From assembly GCF_046707225.1 (NCBI RefSeq), contig NZ_JBJKOP010000035.1, forward strand, positions 131,866 to 195,865: a stretch of 64,000 nt of DNA. Reading direction: 5' to 3'. Positions 25,392 through 34,357 of the stretch are shown here, piece by piece; position 1 is the stretch's first letter; every line of letters begins with the position of its first letter. The position numbers and the translations under genes were made by a program. The stretch is from Caproicibacter sp046707225 (GTDB lineage: Bacteria; Bacillota; Clostridia; Oscillospirales; Acutalibacteraceae). The notes under the pieces were generated by a model, which was not told where the DNA came from, searched no databases, and saw nothing but the letters and a program-made list of their open reading frames with translations.

Positions 25392-26084
25392 ATGGCGCAG
25401 AACAAGGTTCTGATCATAGACGATGACCGGAACAGCGTCCGGTTTCTGCAGCTCGAGCTGGAACACGAGGGATATTTGGTTGAAAAGGAATACGACGGGC
25501 TGCGGGGGCTGCAGCGTGCCACACAGGAAAATTTTGATTTAATCCTGCTGGACATCATGCTGCCCGGTCTGGACGGGATGGAGGTTCTGCAGAAATTCCG
25601 CAGGGTTTCGGAGACTCCCGTTATTATGCTGACCGCAAAGGACGCCGTGAGTGACAAGGTGCTGGGACTCGACGGCGGCGCAGACGATTACCTGACCAAA
25701 CCGTTCGCGATTGAAGAGCTGCTTGCCCGTATGCGTGCGGCGCTGAAAAAGAACGGCGCGGCCGACGGAGACAGAAAAAAAACTCTTTCCATCGGGCAGC
25801 TCAGTTTGGACCGCTCCACCCGGGAGGTCAGTTATGCCGGTCAGCCGATTCAGCTGACAAAACGGGAATTCGACCTGCTGTGCTACCTGATGGAGAATCA
25901 CGACATTGTCTGTTCCAGGGATAAGCTGATGGAGAAGGTCTGGGAATATGATTTCAGCGGTGAAACCAATCTGGTGGATGTTTATATCCGCTATCTCCGC
26001 AATAAGATTGACTACCGGTTCCATCTTGAGCTGATTCGCACCATACGGGGCGTGGGGTATATCATAAAGACCTATGAAACTTAA
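25392..26084 (+). CDS. OmpR/PhoB-type response regulator
   Basis: 230 aa. Receiver domain with acidic pair D10-D12, phospho-acceptor D54 in LLDIMLPG, and the TAKD / K residue near 79-105, followed by a winged-helix DNA-binding domain (about 130-228, ending in GVGYIIKTYE). Its stop region overlaps the kinase start by 11 bases. Likely controls the export operon 1.2 kb downstream. Confidence 0.96.
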   Translation: MAQNKVLIIDDDRNSVRFLQLELEHEGYLVEKEYDGLRGLQRATQENFDLILLDIMLPGLDGMEVLQKFRRVSETPVIMLTAKDAVSDKVLGLDGGADDYLTKPFAIEELLARMRAALKKNGAADGDRKKTLSIGQLSLDRSTREVSYAGQPIQLTKREFDLLCYLMENHDIVCSRDKLMEKVWEYDFSGETNLVDVYIRYLRNKIDYRFHLELIRTIRGVGYIIKTYET

Positions 26085-27486
26085 ATTTTTACACTGCCGC
26101 GGCACAGAGGGGAAAAGGATTCGGATTCCGTTTGCCTTTAAGACCGCGGCGGTTTACACACTGCTTTTCAGCCTGATTCTGGTTGGGGTGGTGGTCGGCC
26201 TGACCAGCGCCTACACAACCGTTGCGGTGCGCTCCCAGAATCTGGACAGGCTCGCCTCGTTTGTGGCCGGGCGTTTCGAACGGCCCAAAGCGCCGGGCCA
26301 CAGCGCCGACGCCGGATCCCGTTCCTCTGAGTTTACCGACGACCCGGAAACGGGCCTTGACAGTTTTGCAGAGGCAAACAGGATTTATATCGAAATCAAG
26401 GAAAACGACACGGGAAACATTTCTTCTTACGGCGATAAAAGCATCAATGTCGCGGGGCATATGGATACCGTAAGAAGAGTCAACTCGCCCGCACGGCACC
26501 TGATGATCCGGGTGGTCAGCAGTGACAGTCCGGGCCCGGCGGGGCTTTCCATCGGCGCTTTTATCGCGCTGATCCTGCTTCTTCTTTTGATTTCCTCCGT
26601 GTTCGGCGGACTGATGATTCGCAAGATGCTTCGGCCTGTTTACGATATGACCCGTACGGCGCGGTCGATCACGGCGAAAGACCTGAGCACGCGGATCGAT
26701 ACGGTGGATTCCCACGACGAGTTCCGGGAACTTGCCGAAACCTTCAACGGAATGCTGGACCGGATTCAGGAGTCGTATGAAAAGCAGAACCGGTTTGTGT
26801 CCGATGCCTCCCATGAGCTGCGCACGCCGCTTTCCGTCGTTTCCGGCTACGCCAATCTGCTGCGGCGCTGGGGCAGCGGCAGCCCCGACGTGCTGGAAGA
26901 ATCCGTGGAAAAAATCATTGAGGAAACGGGCAATATGCAGCAGCTGGTCGACAGGCTGCTCTTCCTTGCCCGCGCGGACCGGAAAACCCAGCATGTCAGG
27001 TTCGAACGCTTCAGCGTAACCGACATGATGCGCGAGGTTGCGGAAGAAACCCGGATGATTGACGAGGAACACCGGCTGACCGAAAATATGGAAGAGGATG
27101 TCTTCCTGACCGCGGACTATGCGCTTTTAAAACAGGCAATGCGCGCGATTGTGGACAACGGCATGAAATACACGCCGCCGGAGGGAGCCATCTCGATTTC
27201 CTGCCGGGAACAGAACGGATTTGTTGAGTTGGAAGTCGCCGATACCGGCATTGGGATTTCCGAAAAGGACCTTCCCCACATATTCGACCGCTTTTACAAG
27301 GCGGATGAAGCAAGGACGCGAGGCAAGGGTTCCTCCGGACTGGGCCTTTCCATCGCCAAATGGATTGTGGAACGGCACAGGGGAGAAATCCGTGTAAGCA
27401 GCAGACCGGGAAGCGGAACAAAATTCACCGTCTGTCTGCCGGAACTGGCAGGCCCCTGTCAGGGGGAGCAGAAAGCCGAACCGTAG
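26074..27486 (+). CDS. Sensor histidine kinase
   Basis: 470 aa. TM1 about 24-46, extracytoplasmic sensor region about 47-158, TM2 about 159-181, HAMP to about 235, HisKA with phospho-accepting H247 in SDASHELRTP, and a HATPase_c domain (DNGMKY, DTGIGI, GLGLSIAKWI). Overlaps the response regulator. Signal unknown; the envelope export genes downstream suggest a membrane stress or toxic compound. Confidence 0.96.
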   Translation: MKLKFLHCRGTEGKRIRIPFAFKTAAVYTLLFSLILVGVVVGLTSAYTTVAVRSQNLDRLASFVAGRFERPKAPGHSADAGSRSSEFTDDPETGLDSFAEANRIYIEIKENDTGNISSYGDKSINVAGHMDTVRRVNSPARHLMIRVVSSDSPGPAGLSIGAFIALILLLLLISSVFGGLMIRKMLRPVYDMTRTARSITAKDLSTRIDTVDSHDEFRELAETFNGMLDRIQESYEKQNRFVSDASHELRTPLSVVSGYANLLRRWGSGSPDVLEESVEKIIEETGNMQQLVDRLLFLARADRKTQHVRFERFSVTDMMREVAEETRMIDEEHRLTENMEEDVFLTADYALLKQAMRAIVDNGMKYTPPEGAISISCREQNGFVELEVADTGIGISEKDLPHIFDRFYKADEARTRGKGSSGLGLSIAKWIVERHRGEIRVSSRPGSGTKFTVCLPELAGPCQGEQKAEP

Positions 27487-27503
27487 CGGTTCGGCTTTTT
27501 TTC
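27473..27503 (+). terminator. Terminator after the two-component system
   Basis: AAGCCGAACCG / CGGTTCGGCTT stem with a T7 tail. Confidence 0.9.
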
Positions 27504-27604
27504 ATGCTTTTCTCATTTGCATTTCAATTTTTACTCACATTCTTCCAGTAACATTAGACATAAATTCCAGTCTTGGGGTATCGGAAGAATCGGAGGTTCA
27601 GTTG

Positions 27605-29440
27605 ATGCAGGGGAAAATAGGAACGGTGAAAGATTTCGCAAAACTTCACAAGCGGATCGCCATCCTTGTGACAGTCGGCGTTGTGGCGGCGGTAGGAATT
27701 CTGATCGCGATTTTTATAATATGGAGGGGAAAATCCACAAAAACGGAACCGTCTTACCGGGAATACACCGTCGCGAACGGGAACGTCACGGTCGGCACGA
27801 CGGAATCCGGCACGGTTGCCCTGGATGATGAAACCGTCTCGCTTCCAATCGACGTGAAAATCACCTCGGTTCTGGTCAAATCCGGCACGACGGTGAAAAA
27901 GGGAGATCCCATTCTGCAGCTTGATATGGACAGCGTGACCGACGGAAGCGCGGACACAACGGCAAAGCTGGAGGATGCCAAGATATCTCTCCAGTCCGCG
28001 ATCAACGACCAGCAGGCGAAGCTGGAAACCGCGAAAATCACCTATGACTCGAATAAGTATCTGGCAGCCTCCGCGCCGATTACGGAGGAACTGGAAGAGG
28101 CGGAAATCGCGCACAATATCTCGTCCGCGCAGGCAACGCTGAAGAACGACCAGAAAAGTTTGGACGAATACAAGGAGCTGCAGAAAAGCTGGCCGGCCGA
28201 TAACGCAAAGCTTCAAAATCTGAAAAAATGGATGACTGACGCCGAAAGCTGTAAAACAAGCTATGAAACGCAGCTGAGCAACTATGAGGACGACAACAGC
28301 AGTGTCATCAGTACCTATACCAGCCTGAAATCCACTGTGGATACCGACGAGCAGAAATATCTTGCCGCGAAAAGGGGCGATACGACCATCGACGGCTATG
28401 ACGCGGACGAGTGGGACGATATCCTGGACGAGGACCGCGACGCGTTCGACGCATACAACGATTCCGTTGCCAACACGGTTATCACGCAGCAGAAAGCGCT
28501 GGAGGACAAAGTTGCACAGTATACTGCGGAATATAACAATTACTCCTCCGCCTACAACGATTACAAGGACACGTTCGACGAGAAATACAAGTCAAGCAGT
28601 TCGGAAATGTCGCAGACGGAGATTGACGATAAGGTGGCTTCGCTGGAAGCAACGGTTGAGAACGACCAGTACAATCTGGAGAAAGCACAGAAAAGCTCGG
28701 AAATTTCATCCGTCACTGCCAAACAGACGGAAGAAACGGATTTGAACACTGCAAATAATGCTGCCGCGACCTATCAGCTGACCGTCAGCCAGCTGAAAGA
28801 GGCGGTTACGGTGGCACAGAATTCCTATGACAAGCTGCAGCGGCAGATGGACGAGATCAACAGCGCCCTTTCCAACAACGGCATTGTAGCCAGCCCCTGC
28901 GACGGCGTGGTCGCAAGCGTTTCCTATACGGGCGGCGCAAGCGTTACGGCGAACAATTCCGTCATGACCATCTCCGGAAACGACTCCGTTTCCGTTTCCG
29001 TCTCGGTTTCCGAGGACGACATCACCAATGTCAGCGTGGGGCAGGAGGCTTCCATCAGCCTTTCCGCCTATGACGGGCAGACGCTCGGCGCGACGGTCGA
29101 CAGCATTACGGCGGAACCGGCGCGCAGCGGTTCCTCTTCCGTAACTTATACCGTCGTGGTAAAAAGCACCGAGAAGGTTTCGGACATCGGGACGGTTTAC
29201 GATGGAATGAGCGGCGACGCCATGATGATTCAGCATGAGGCCAAGAATGTTCTGTATGTCAGCAACAGGGCCGTGACTTTTCAGGACGGTGTTTCAAGCG
29301 TGCTTGTGAAAAATAAGGACGGCAGCACTTCGAAAAAAACAGTGAAAACAGGTTTCTCGGACGGAACCTATGTGGAAATCACCAGCGGACTTGAGAAGGG
29401 AGAGACCGTTCTGGCGGAAAGCACGGTGAGCAAGAAATGA
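27605..29440 (+). CDS. MacA/HlyD-like periplasmic adaptor protein
   Basis: 611 aa, with one N-terminal membrane anchor (about 20-42), a barrel-sandwich region (VSLPIDVKITSVLVKSGTTVKKGDPIL), a very long alpha-helical hairpin (about 110-400, much longer than MacA's and rich in Tyr/Asp/Ser), the returning lipoyl half (GIVASPCDGVVASVSYTGGA) and a beta-barrel end. Connects the ABC permease encoded next to the cell-wall side in a Gram-positive context. GGAGG is 10 bases before the ATG. Its stop overlaps the permease start (ATGA). Confidence 0.92.
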   Translation: MQGKIGTVKDFAKLHKRIAILVTVGVVAAVGILIAIFIIWRGKSTKTEPSYREYTVANGNVTVGTTESGTVALDDETVSLPIDVKITSVLVKSGTTVKKGDPILQLDMDSVTDGSADTTAKLEDAKISLQSAINDQQAKLETAKITYDSNKYLAASAPITEELEEAEIAHNISSAQATLKNDQKSLDEYKELQKSWPADNAKLQNLKKWMTDAESCKTSYETQLSNYEDDNSSVISTYTSLKSTVDTDEQKYLAAKRGDTTIDGYDADEWDDILDEDRDAFDAYNDSVANTVITQQKALEDKVAQYTAEYNNYSSAYNDYKDTFDEKYKSSSSEMSQTEIDDKVASLEATVENDQYNLEKAQKSSEISSVTAKQTEETDLNTANNAAATYQLTVSQLKEAVTVAQNSYDKLQRQMDEINSALSNNGIVASPCDGVVASVSYTGGASVTANNSVMTISGNDSVSVSVSVSEDDITNVSVGQEASISLSAYDGQTLGATVDSITAEPARSGSSSVTYTVVVKSTEKVSDIGTVYDGMSGDAMMIQHEAKNVLYVSNRAVTFQDGVSSVLVKNKDGSTSKKTVKTGFSDGTYVEITSGLEKGETVLAESTVSKK

Positions 29441-30825
29441 CGAAGCGGAAACTGTCCATGGGCCAAATGCGCATCGGCGAAATCATGCACCTGGTCTGGA
29501 TCAACATTATGGAAAGCAAATTCAAGGTTTTTCTGACTTCCCTGGGCGTTATCGTCGGCTCCGCGACCATTATTCTGGTCATTGCCGTCGGCCACGGCGG
29601 TGAGGTGGAAGTGCAGAACGAATATAAAACCCTAAACGCGGGCTCAATCAATGTGGCCGCCAGCACCGCGGCTCAGATGCAGGACCAGATGATGGGCGGC
29701 TTTGGCGGCGGCATCCCCGGCGGCGGGATGCCGGGCGGGACACCGGGCGGAGCAAATGGGAACCGCGGCGGAGGCACCCGAAGAAACGGGGGAGGCGGCA
29801 GCTTTGGCGGCTTCGGCGAGATGGGGGGCGGGACCAGAGGCAAATCGGTTACGCTGACCGAGACCGATGAACAGGATATTGCGTCCCTGGTGTCCGGCTT
29901 ATCCAGCGTATCCATTTACACGACGGGCACCAGCTCCGTCGACGGCGGCGACCTGACGGAAGAAACCGATGAAACGGTGGCCGGCGTGGGAAGCGAATAT
30001 CAGGAGATGTGCAATCTTGACCTTCTTGAGGGTGAATTTATCACTGACGAGGATAACGAGGACAAGAGCAAGGTAGCCGTCATCGGCTACACGCTCGCGC
30101 AGACGATCTTCGGAAGCGCGTTCTCCGCGTACGGGGACAGCGTCTCGATCGAAGGGAAAAAGTACGAAATCGTGGGAGTCCTCAACGAAATGGGGTCGGT
30201 CTCTTCGGGGACCAGCCCGGATGACTCCATTTTCGTTCCGTATCAGACGGCGGCAAAGTATATTTATGGGAAGAGCGCCGACCCGCAGATAATGGCCATC
30301 GCCTCCGACGTAAGCTCGGTCTCCGATAAGATTACGGAAATCAAGGCTGTTTTAATGGAGAATCATTCCAATGTCAAGGAGAACGCCTTTAATGTCACCG
30401 ATGCCGGCAGCACGCTGGAGTCCGCGACTTCCTCCGCGAAAACGCTGTCCATGCTGCTGATGATTGTGGCGGCAATCGTCTTTATCGTCGGCGGGATCGG
30501 AATCATGAACGTCATGTTCGTTTCCGTGAAGGAACGAACGCAGGAAATCGGCATTCTGAAAGCGCTCGGCAGCTCCAAACGGGTGATTTTGCTCCAGTTT
30601 TTGCTGGAAGCCACCTTTATCAGCGTTTTCGGCGGGCTGCTGGGCGTGCTTTCCGGCTTTGCGCTGATTCCGATTGTGCGGCTCAGCGGAATGACGGTGG
30701 AACCTGTCGCGGCCAGCGCGATCTATTCCATGATTTTCGCGGTCGGGACGGGGACGATCTTTGGATTTTACCCCGCGTGGAAGGCAGCCGCCCTGATGCC
30801 CATTGAAGCCCTGACACAGGAATAG
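29437..30825 (+). CDS. MacB-type ABC transporter permease with Gly-rich insert
   Basis: 462 aa. TM1 about 28-50, a large extracellular MacB_PCD region, then three C-terminal helices (about 335-455, IVGGIGIMNVMFVSVKERTQEIGILKALG). A striking glycine/proline/asparagine-rich stretch lies near residues 85-135 (runs of GG, GGGMPGG, NRGGGTRRNGGGG), absent from typical MacB. The ATPase is encoded separately, three genes downstream. Confidence 0.93.
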   Translation: MTKRKLSMGQMRIGEIMHLVWINIMESKFKVFLTSLGVIVGSATIILVIAVGHGGEVEVQNEYKTLNAGSINVAASTAAQMQDQMMGGFGGGIPGGGMPGGTPGGANGNRGGGTRRNGGGGSFGGFGEMGGGTRGKSVTLTETDEQDIASLVSGLSSVSIYTTGTSSVDGGDLTEETDETVAGVGSEYQEMCNLDLLEGEFITDEDNEDKSKVAVIGYTLAQTIFGSAFSAYGDSVSIEGKKYEIVGVLNEMGSVSSGTSPDDSIFVPYQTAAKYIYGKSADPQIMAIASDVSSVSDKITEIKAVLMENHSNVKENAFNVTDAGSTLESATSSAKTLSMLLMIVAAIVFIVGGIGIMNVMFVSVKERTQEIGILKALGSSKRVILLQFLLEATFISVFGGLLGVLSGFALIPIVRLSGMTVEPVAASAIYSMIFAVGTGTIFGFYPAWKAAALMPIEALTQE

Positions 30826-30841
30826 GAGGATATGACTTTTC

Positions 30842-31564
30842 ATGAAAATTTACAATAAAATTTGTGCCGCTCTTTGCGCCGCGTTGCTGTTGGTCCCTCT
30901 GGCGGCCTGTTCCAAGGGGAGCGGCGCCGACAGCGTCGAGACGGGCAAAATGTCCCAGGACAGCTCTTCACAGACTCAGATCGTCGGTAAAGTAATGTCG
31001 GTTGTCGGAAACCAGGTGACGCTTGCGATCGGCACCCTCAGCGGCTCCGGGGAGAAGAGCGGTTCGGCGCGGTCCGGGTCGTCCGGTTCGGGGGAGAGAA
31101 AGAGGAGCGGCAGCTCCGGATCGAATCAGGAAAGCTCGTCAAGCTCCGTGCCTTCGTCCGCGGAACCCTCCTCTTCTTCGTCGGCTTCTTCGCAAATGGA
31201 AGGAACGTCTTCAAGCCTGATCACTTTGACCGGTGAAACGCAGACCGTGCTGATTCCGGTCGGCCTGTCGCTTACTATGGGCGGAACAAGAAGCGGGGCA
31301 TCGGGCGGCGGCACGGGGAATTCCCAGAGTGAAGCACAGGGAGGCGCACCGACCACCGGAGGAGGGAAATTCCCCGGCGGGTCCGGCGGAACGCCGGGCA
31401 GCAAGTCCGGGTCCGCTCAGGGCGCGGGGACCGCGATGACGACCCAAAGGACGCGGGATTTTTCCAGCATTACGAAAGGAATGATCCTGCAGATTACGGA
31501 AAAAACGCTCGGCGACGGAACGCAGGGAATCGTAAAAGTTGCGGTTCTGTCGGAATCGGCCTGA
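30842..31564 (+). CDS. Ser/Gly-rich lipoprotein of the export operon
   Basis: 240 aa lipoprotein (AALLLVPLAACSKG, lipobox cysteine about residue 22). Two low-complexity stretches, one of Ser/Gly/Arg (about 62-115) and one of Gly/Ser/Ala (about 150-195), flank short ordered segments that look like a split beta domain (IVGKVMSVVGNQVTLAIG, TLTGETQTVLIPVG, ILQITEKTLGDG). Reminiscent of OB-like or stalk proteins, but I do not recognise it. Sits between permease and ATPase genes, so it is likely part of the complex. Confidence 0.85.
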   Translation: MKIYNKICAALCAALLLVPLAACSKGSGADSVETGKMSQDSSSQTQIVGKVMSVVGNQVTLAIGTLSGSGEKSGSARSGSSGSGERKRSGSSGSNQESSSSSVPSSAEPSSSSSASSQMEGTSSSLITLTGETQTVLIPVGLSLTMGGTRSGASGGGTGNSQSEAQGGAPTTGGGKFPGGSGGTPGSKSGSAQGAGTAMTTQRTRDFSSITKGMILQITEKTLGDGTQGIVKVAVLSESA

Positions 31565-31579
31565 AAAGGAGGGACGGCT

Positions 31580-32278
31580 ATGGAACAGGTCATTCAAATG
31601 CAGAAGATCAGAAAGTTTTACAATCAGGGTGAAAACCGGCTGGAAGTCCTCAAAGGAATCTCTCTGGAGGTTCTGGAGGGCGAATATCTTGCGATTTTAG
31701 GGCCTTCCGGCTCCGGAAAAAGCACGCTGATGAATATCATCGGATGTATGGACCGGTTTCAGGAAGGAGAATATTGGCTGACGGAATCGTTTGTAAACAA
31801 AATGAATGACGCACAGCTCACGATTCTTCGAAACCAGCAGATTGGGTTTATCTTTCAGAAATATCATCTGATTCAGAAGTACACCGTTTTACAGAACACG
31901 ATGATTCCGCTTCTGATCCGCGGAATGTCCCGTAAAGAGGCCGAAAACCTTTCCATGGAAAAGCTGGAAATGCTCGGCATGAAGGAACGCGCCGGCCACA
32001 AACCGAACGAGCTGTCCGGCGGGCAGCAGCAGCGCACCGCCATTGCGCGCGCGCTGGTCGGTTCCCCAAAGCTTCTGCTTGCCGACGAACCGACCGGCGC
32101 GCTAGACCGTTCGACGGGCGAAGAGGTGCTCAGGCTGTTCCAGCAGCTGAACGAAATGGGCAATACGATCGTCATGATCACGCACGACCTGCATGTCGCA
32201 AAAAGCGCGAAGCGAATTGTCAAGATTATTGACGGTGAGCTTTTTGAAGGCGACGAGGCGGATGCCGCGCTGGCATAA
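31580..32278 (+). CDS. MacB/LolD-type ABC transporter ATP-binding protein
   Basis: 232 aa. Walker A GPSGSGKST near residue 42, signature LSGGQQQRTAIARAL, Walker B LLLADEPTGALD, switch histidine in MITHD. Powers the MacB-like permease two genes upstream. AAAAGGAGGG lies before the ATG. Confidence 0.96.
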   Translation: MEQVIQMQKIRKFYNQGENRLEVLKGISLEVLEGEYLAILGPSGSGKSTLMNIIGCMDRFQEGEYWLTESFVNKMNDAQLTILRNQQIGFIFQKYHLIQKYTVLQNTMIPLLIRGMSRKEAENLSMEKLEMLGMKERAGHKPNELSGGQQQRTAIARALVGSPKLLLADEPTGALDRSTGEEVLRLFQQLNEMGNTIVMITHDLHVAKSAKRIVKIIDGELFEGDEADAALA

Positions 32279-32306
32279 GACCGAAAAACAGAGAGGAGTG
32301 CTTAAG

Positions 32307-32960
32307 ATGAATCTGGCGCGAACCGGAGCCCTGAAAAAAATCATCCCGGTGACAGCCGCGGCGCTGATCGCCACTTTTGTGATTGCGGCATGGGCTGTGA
32401 CCACCGCTTCCGCTACAACGACGGAGAGCGCGGTTTCCACTGTGAATCTTTCTAATGTGACGCTGGCGGCAAATACCAGCTATATTTCCGACAGTTATTT
32501 CGGGGTTTTGCATCTGAGCGTGGCGGACGACACCGTCGCCTGCGCTTCGATCGACAGCAAAAACCATGTGGTCGTTACGGCGGTGAGTGCCGGGTCTACC
32601 ACGGTCAGCTTCTGGTATAAAAAATCGGCAAACGACAACTGGGTTTCCGCCGTGATGCCGGTCACCGTTTCGGGTACGTCCGGCGTTGCGCAAACCATTT
32701 CCGTTAACCAGGTCGGGCTGGTGTTCCCCCAGCAGAGCGTCAGCCTGAACGTTGGCTCAGACAATACCATGAGCGGCATCACCCTGAACGGCGCGTCTGT
32801 CAACGCCTCCACGTTGCTGTGGATTTCCTCGTCGGATTCCGTTGCCACCGTGGACCGGGATTCCGGTAAAATCCACGCGGTTGCTTCGGGCACGGCAACG
32901 GTTTACGCGATTGACCCTCTTTCCAACAGCTGTGCCAGCGTGACGGTGATTGTGAGCTGA
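32307..32960 (+). CDS. Exported protein with bacterial Ig-like (BIG2) domains
   Basis: 217 aa from the ATG at 32307 (AGAGGAG upstream). N-terminal signal or anchor helix (about 13-33), then two BIG2-like repeats; the second shows the hallmark WISSDSVATVDRDSGKIHAVASGTATVYA. Surface or cell-wall attached; role in the export operon unknown. Last gene of the five-gene set; I see no strong terminator directly after it. Confidence 0.85.
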   Translation: MNLARTGALKKIIPVTAAALIATFVIAAWAVTTASATTTESAVSTVNLSNVTLAANTSYISDSYFGVLHLSVADDTVACASIDSKNHVVVTAVSAGSTTVSFWYKKSANDNWVSAVMPVTVSGTSGVAQTISVNQVGLVFPQQSVSLNVGSDNTMSGITLNGASVNASTLLWISSSDSVATVDRDSGKIHAVASGTATVYAIDPLSNSCASVTVIVS

Positions 32961-33224
32961 AACGGCACTTCAGGAAGGGCTGCGAGGCCCGCCTGCCCGG
33001 GACCGGGATAACCGAAGCGCGGGCGTGCCGCAATTCCCCGCAGAACATGAAAATACGTCTCGAAACGACCGGAACGTCGTTCTGCGTGTTTCCGTCGCGG
33101 AGGGTTTCTACAAACACGCGCCTGGTTCCCTTTTCATACTGCCCCCTGATTTCTTTCGGAGTTATCGTGCGTGTGCAAGGAACCGGGCCGTAATAATGTG
33201 AAGGCGGGGCGGACGATCCCAGAA

Positions 33225-34285
33225 TGCTTTACACCACGCCGATTGAATGTGTTTGAAATCTTGCCGGGAGTCAGCTTATGGTATGAAACGCCGGAGGGAC
33301 AGACCTCCAGCATATGGGAGCCCCTGCTTAAGGCGCACGCCGGCTGTGCCTCGACCTTGTTTCATTCTGTAACGGAGACACCGCGCATGTTGATTCGCAG
33401 CACGCGGAGCCGGCGGCTCTTAAAGCCGCACGGTTCCGGGCAGAAGGCCGGTCAGCTCCGCCGCTTTCGGCGTGACTTCATCGGCCGAGCGGACGGATGT
33501 CGCGGGACAGCTTTTTGTCCGCCATTTGTTCCAACATGGGGTCCAGCGCGCAAAAGAAGTCGTTCGAGAGATAGGCCTGTGCGTTTGTTCCGGATTTTCT
33601 TGTACCTGGCGGCGCAGGAATTGTGCACCCTTTTCCGCACAGGGGGTGTTGCAAAATGCTCAAAAAAAGCGCTTTGAATGGGCTCAAAAGTCCATTTCAA
33701 GGCGCATTTTCTTGCATTTTGGGCGGCTCATTTGTACAATTTGCTATTGCAAATTCGTTTTGCAACACTCCCCTTAGAAAGCGGTCGGCCGCGTACAATT
33801 CCGGATATTTATCGACCGCCTGCCAGATTTTCGTGGCCCACTCAGAAGAAATCTTTCCTCCGTAGTTGTTAGGCCAGGGCTCCCGGCGCTCGGCTGTGAT
33901 TTTATTTGGCTAGGTTGCCTTGTCCTGCGAGACGTCTTCCACAGATTGACATAGGCATGGGGCAGATTTTTGGACTCTTCCCGAAAGCAGAGCGGGGTAC
34001 CGTCCGCCTGGACGGGGAGGATCGTACACGCGGCAAATCCGTGCCGATGTGGAACACTCCCAGCCCGGGCAAGCGCATCGTTTACGGTGCGGCTCAGAAT
34101 GTCCAGGTAGTCCCGCGGGTTTTTAAGGCCCCCAGTCCGGACCAGTTCTGTCCCACAGGGCAGTGACCGATCCATGACCCCGGAGAATACGCGAAAACGG
34201 AGGCGACAATCTCCTTTCCCGTTTTCGCGTCCGCCAGCAGCGCCCGTCCCGACAAAAGTGCCGAAGTCCACTCCGATGACATAGT
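33225..34285 (-). pseudogene. araB: L-ribulokinase pseudogene, frameshifted and element-split
   Basis: Reading the minus strand through several frames recovers AraB pieces in order: VIGVDFGTF, LSGRALLADAKTGKEIV, NPRDYLDILSRTVNDALARAG, AACTILPVQADGTPLCF, NLPHAYVNLWK, then (new frame) ISSEWATKIWQAVDKYPELYA ending at the 133-bp element, and beyond it HNSCAARYKKIR, LSRDIRPLG and TPKAAELTGLLPGT. At least three frame changes, several stops, about 15 residues lost at the element, and the C-terminal half gone (recognisable only to about 33225). The gene would be last in the operon transport-araR-araB. Between it and the BIG2 gene (32961-33224) I see nothing certain. Confidence 0.85.
33642..33774. mobile_element. 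MITE-like element, copy A
   Basis: 133 bp with inverted ends: GGGGGTGTTGCAAAA on the left, TTTTGCAACACTCCCC on the right. The centre is a hairpin built on GCGCTTTGAATGG / CCATTTCAAGGCGC. No coding capacity. It interrupts the araB pseudogene. A close relative in reverse orientation lies at 39740-39888. No clear target-site duplication. Confidence 0.75.
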
Positions 34286-34357
34286 TTCTTTTAAGTTATA
34301 CGGACAACTTATGCGGTAATCCCACTCGGCCAGCGCTCTGGGCCGGAAGGGAATCCG

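Noticed and set aside
29673..29915. Minus-strand proline-rich ORF
   Set aside because: It is the reverse complement of the glycine-rich insert of the permease.
33171..33677. Plus-strand 168-codon ORF
   Set aside because: It lies antisense to the araB pseudogene and across copy A; no homology.
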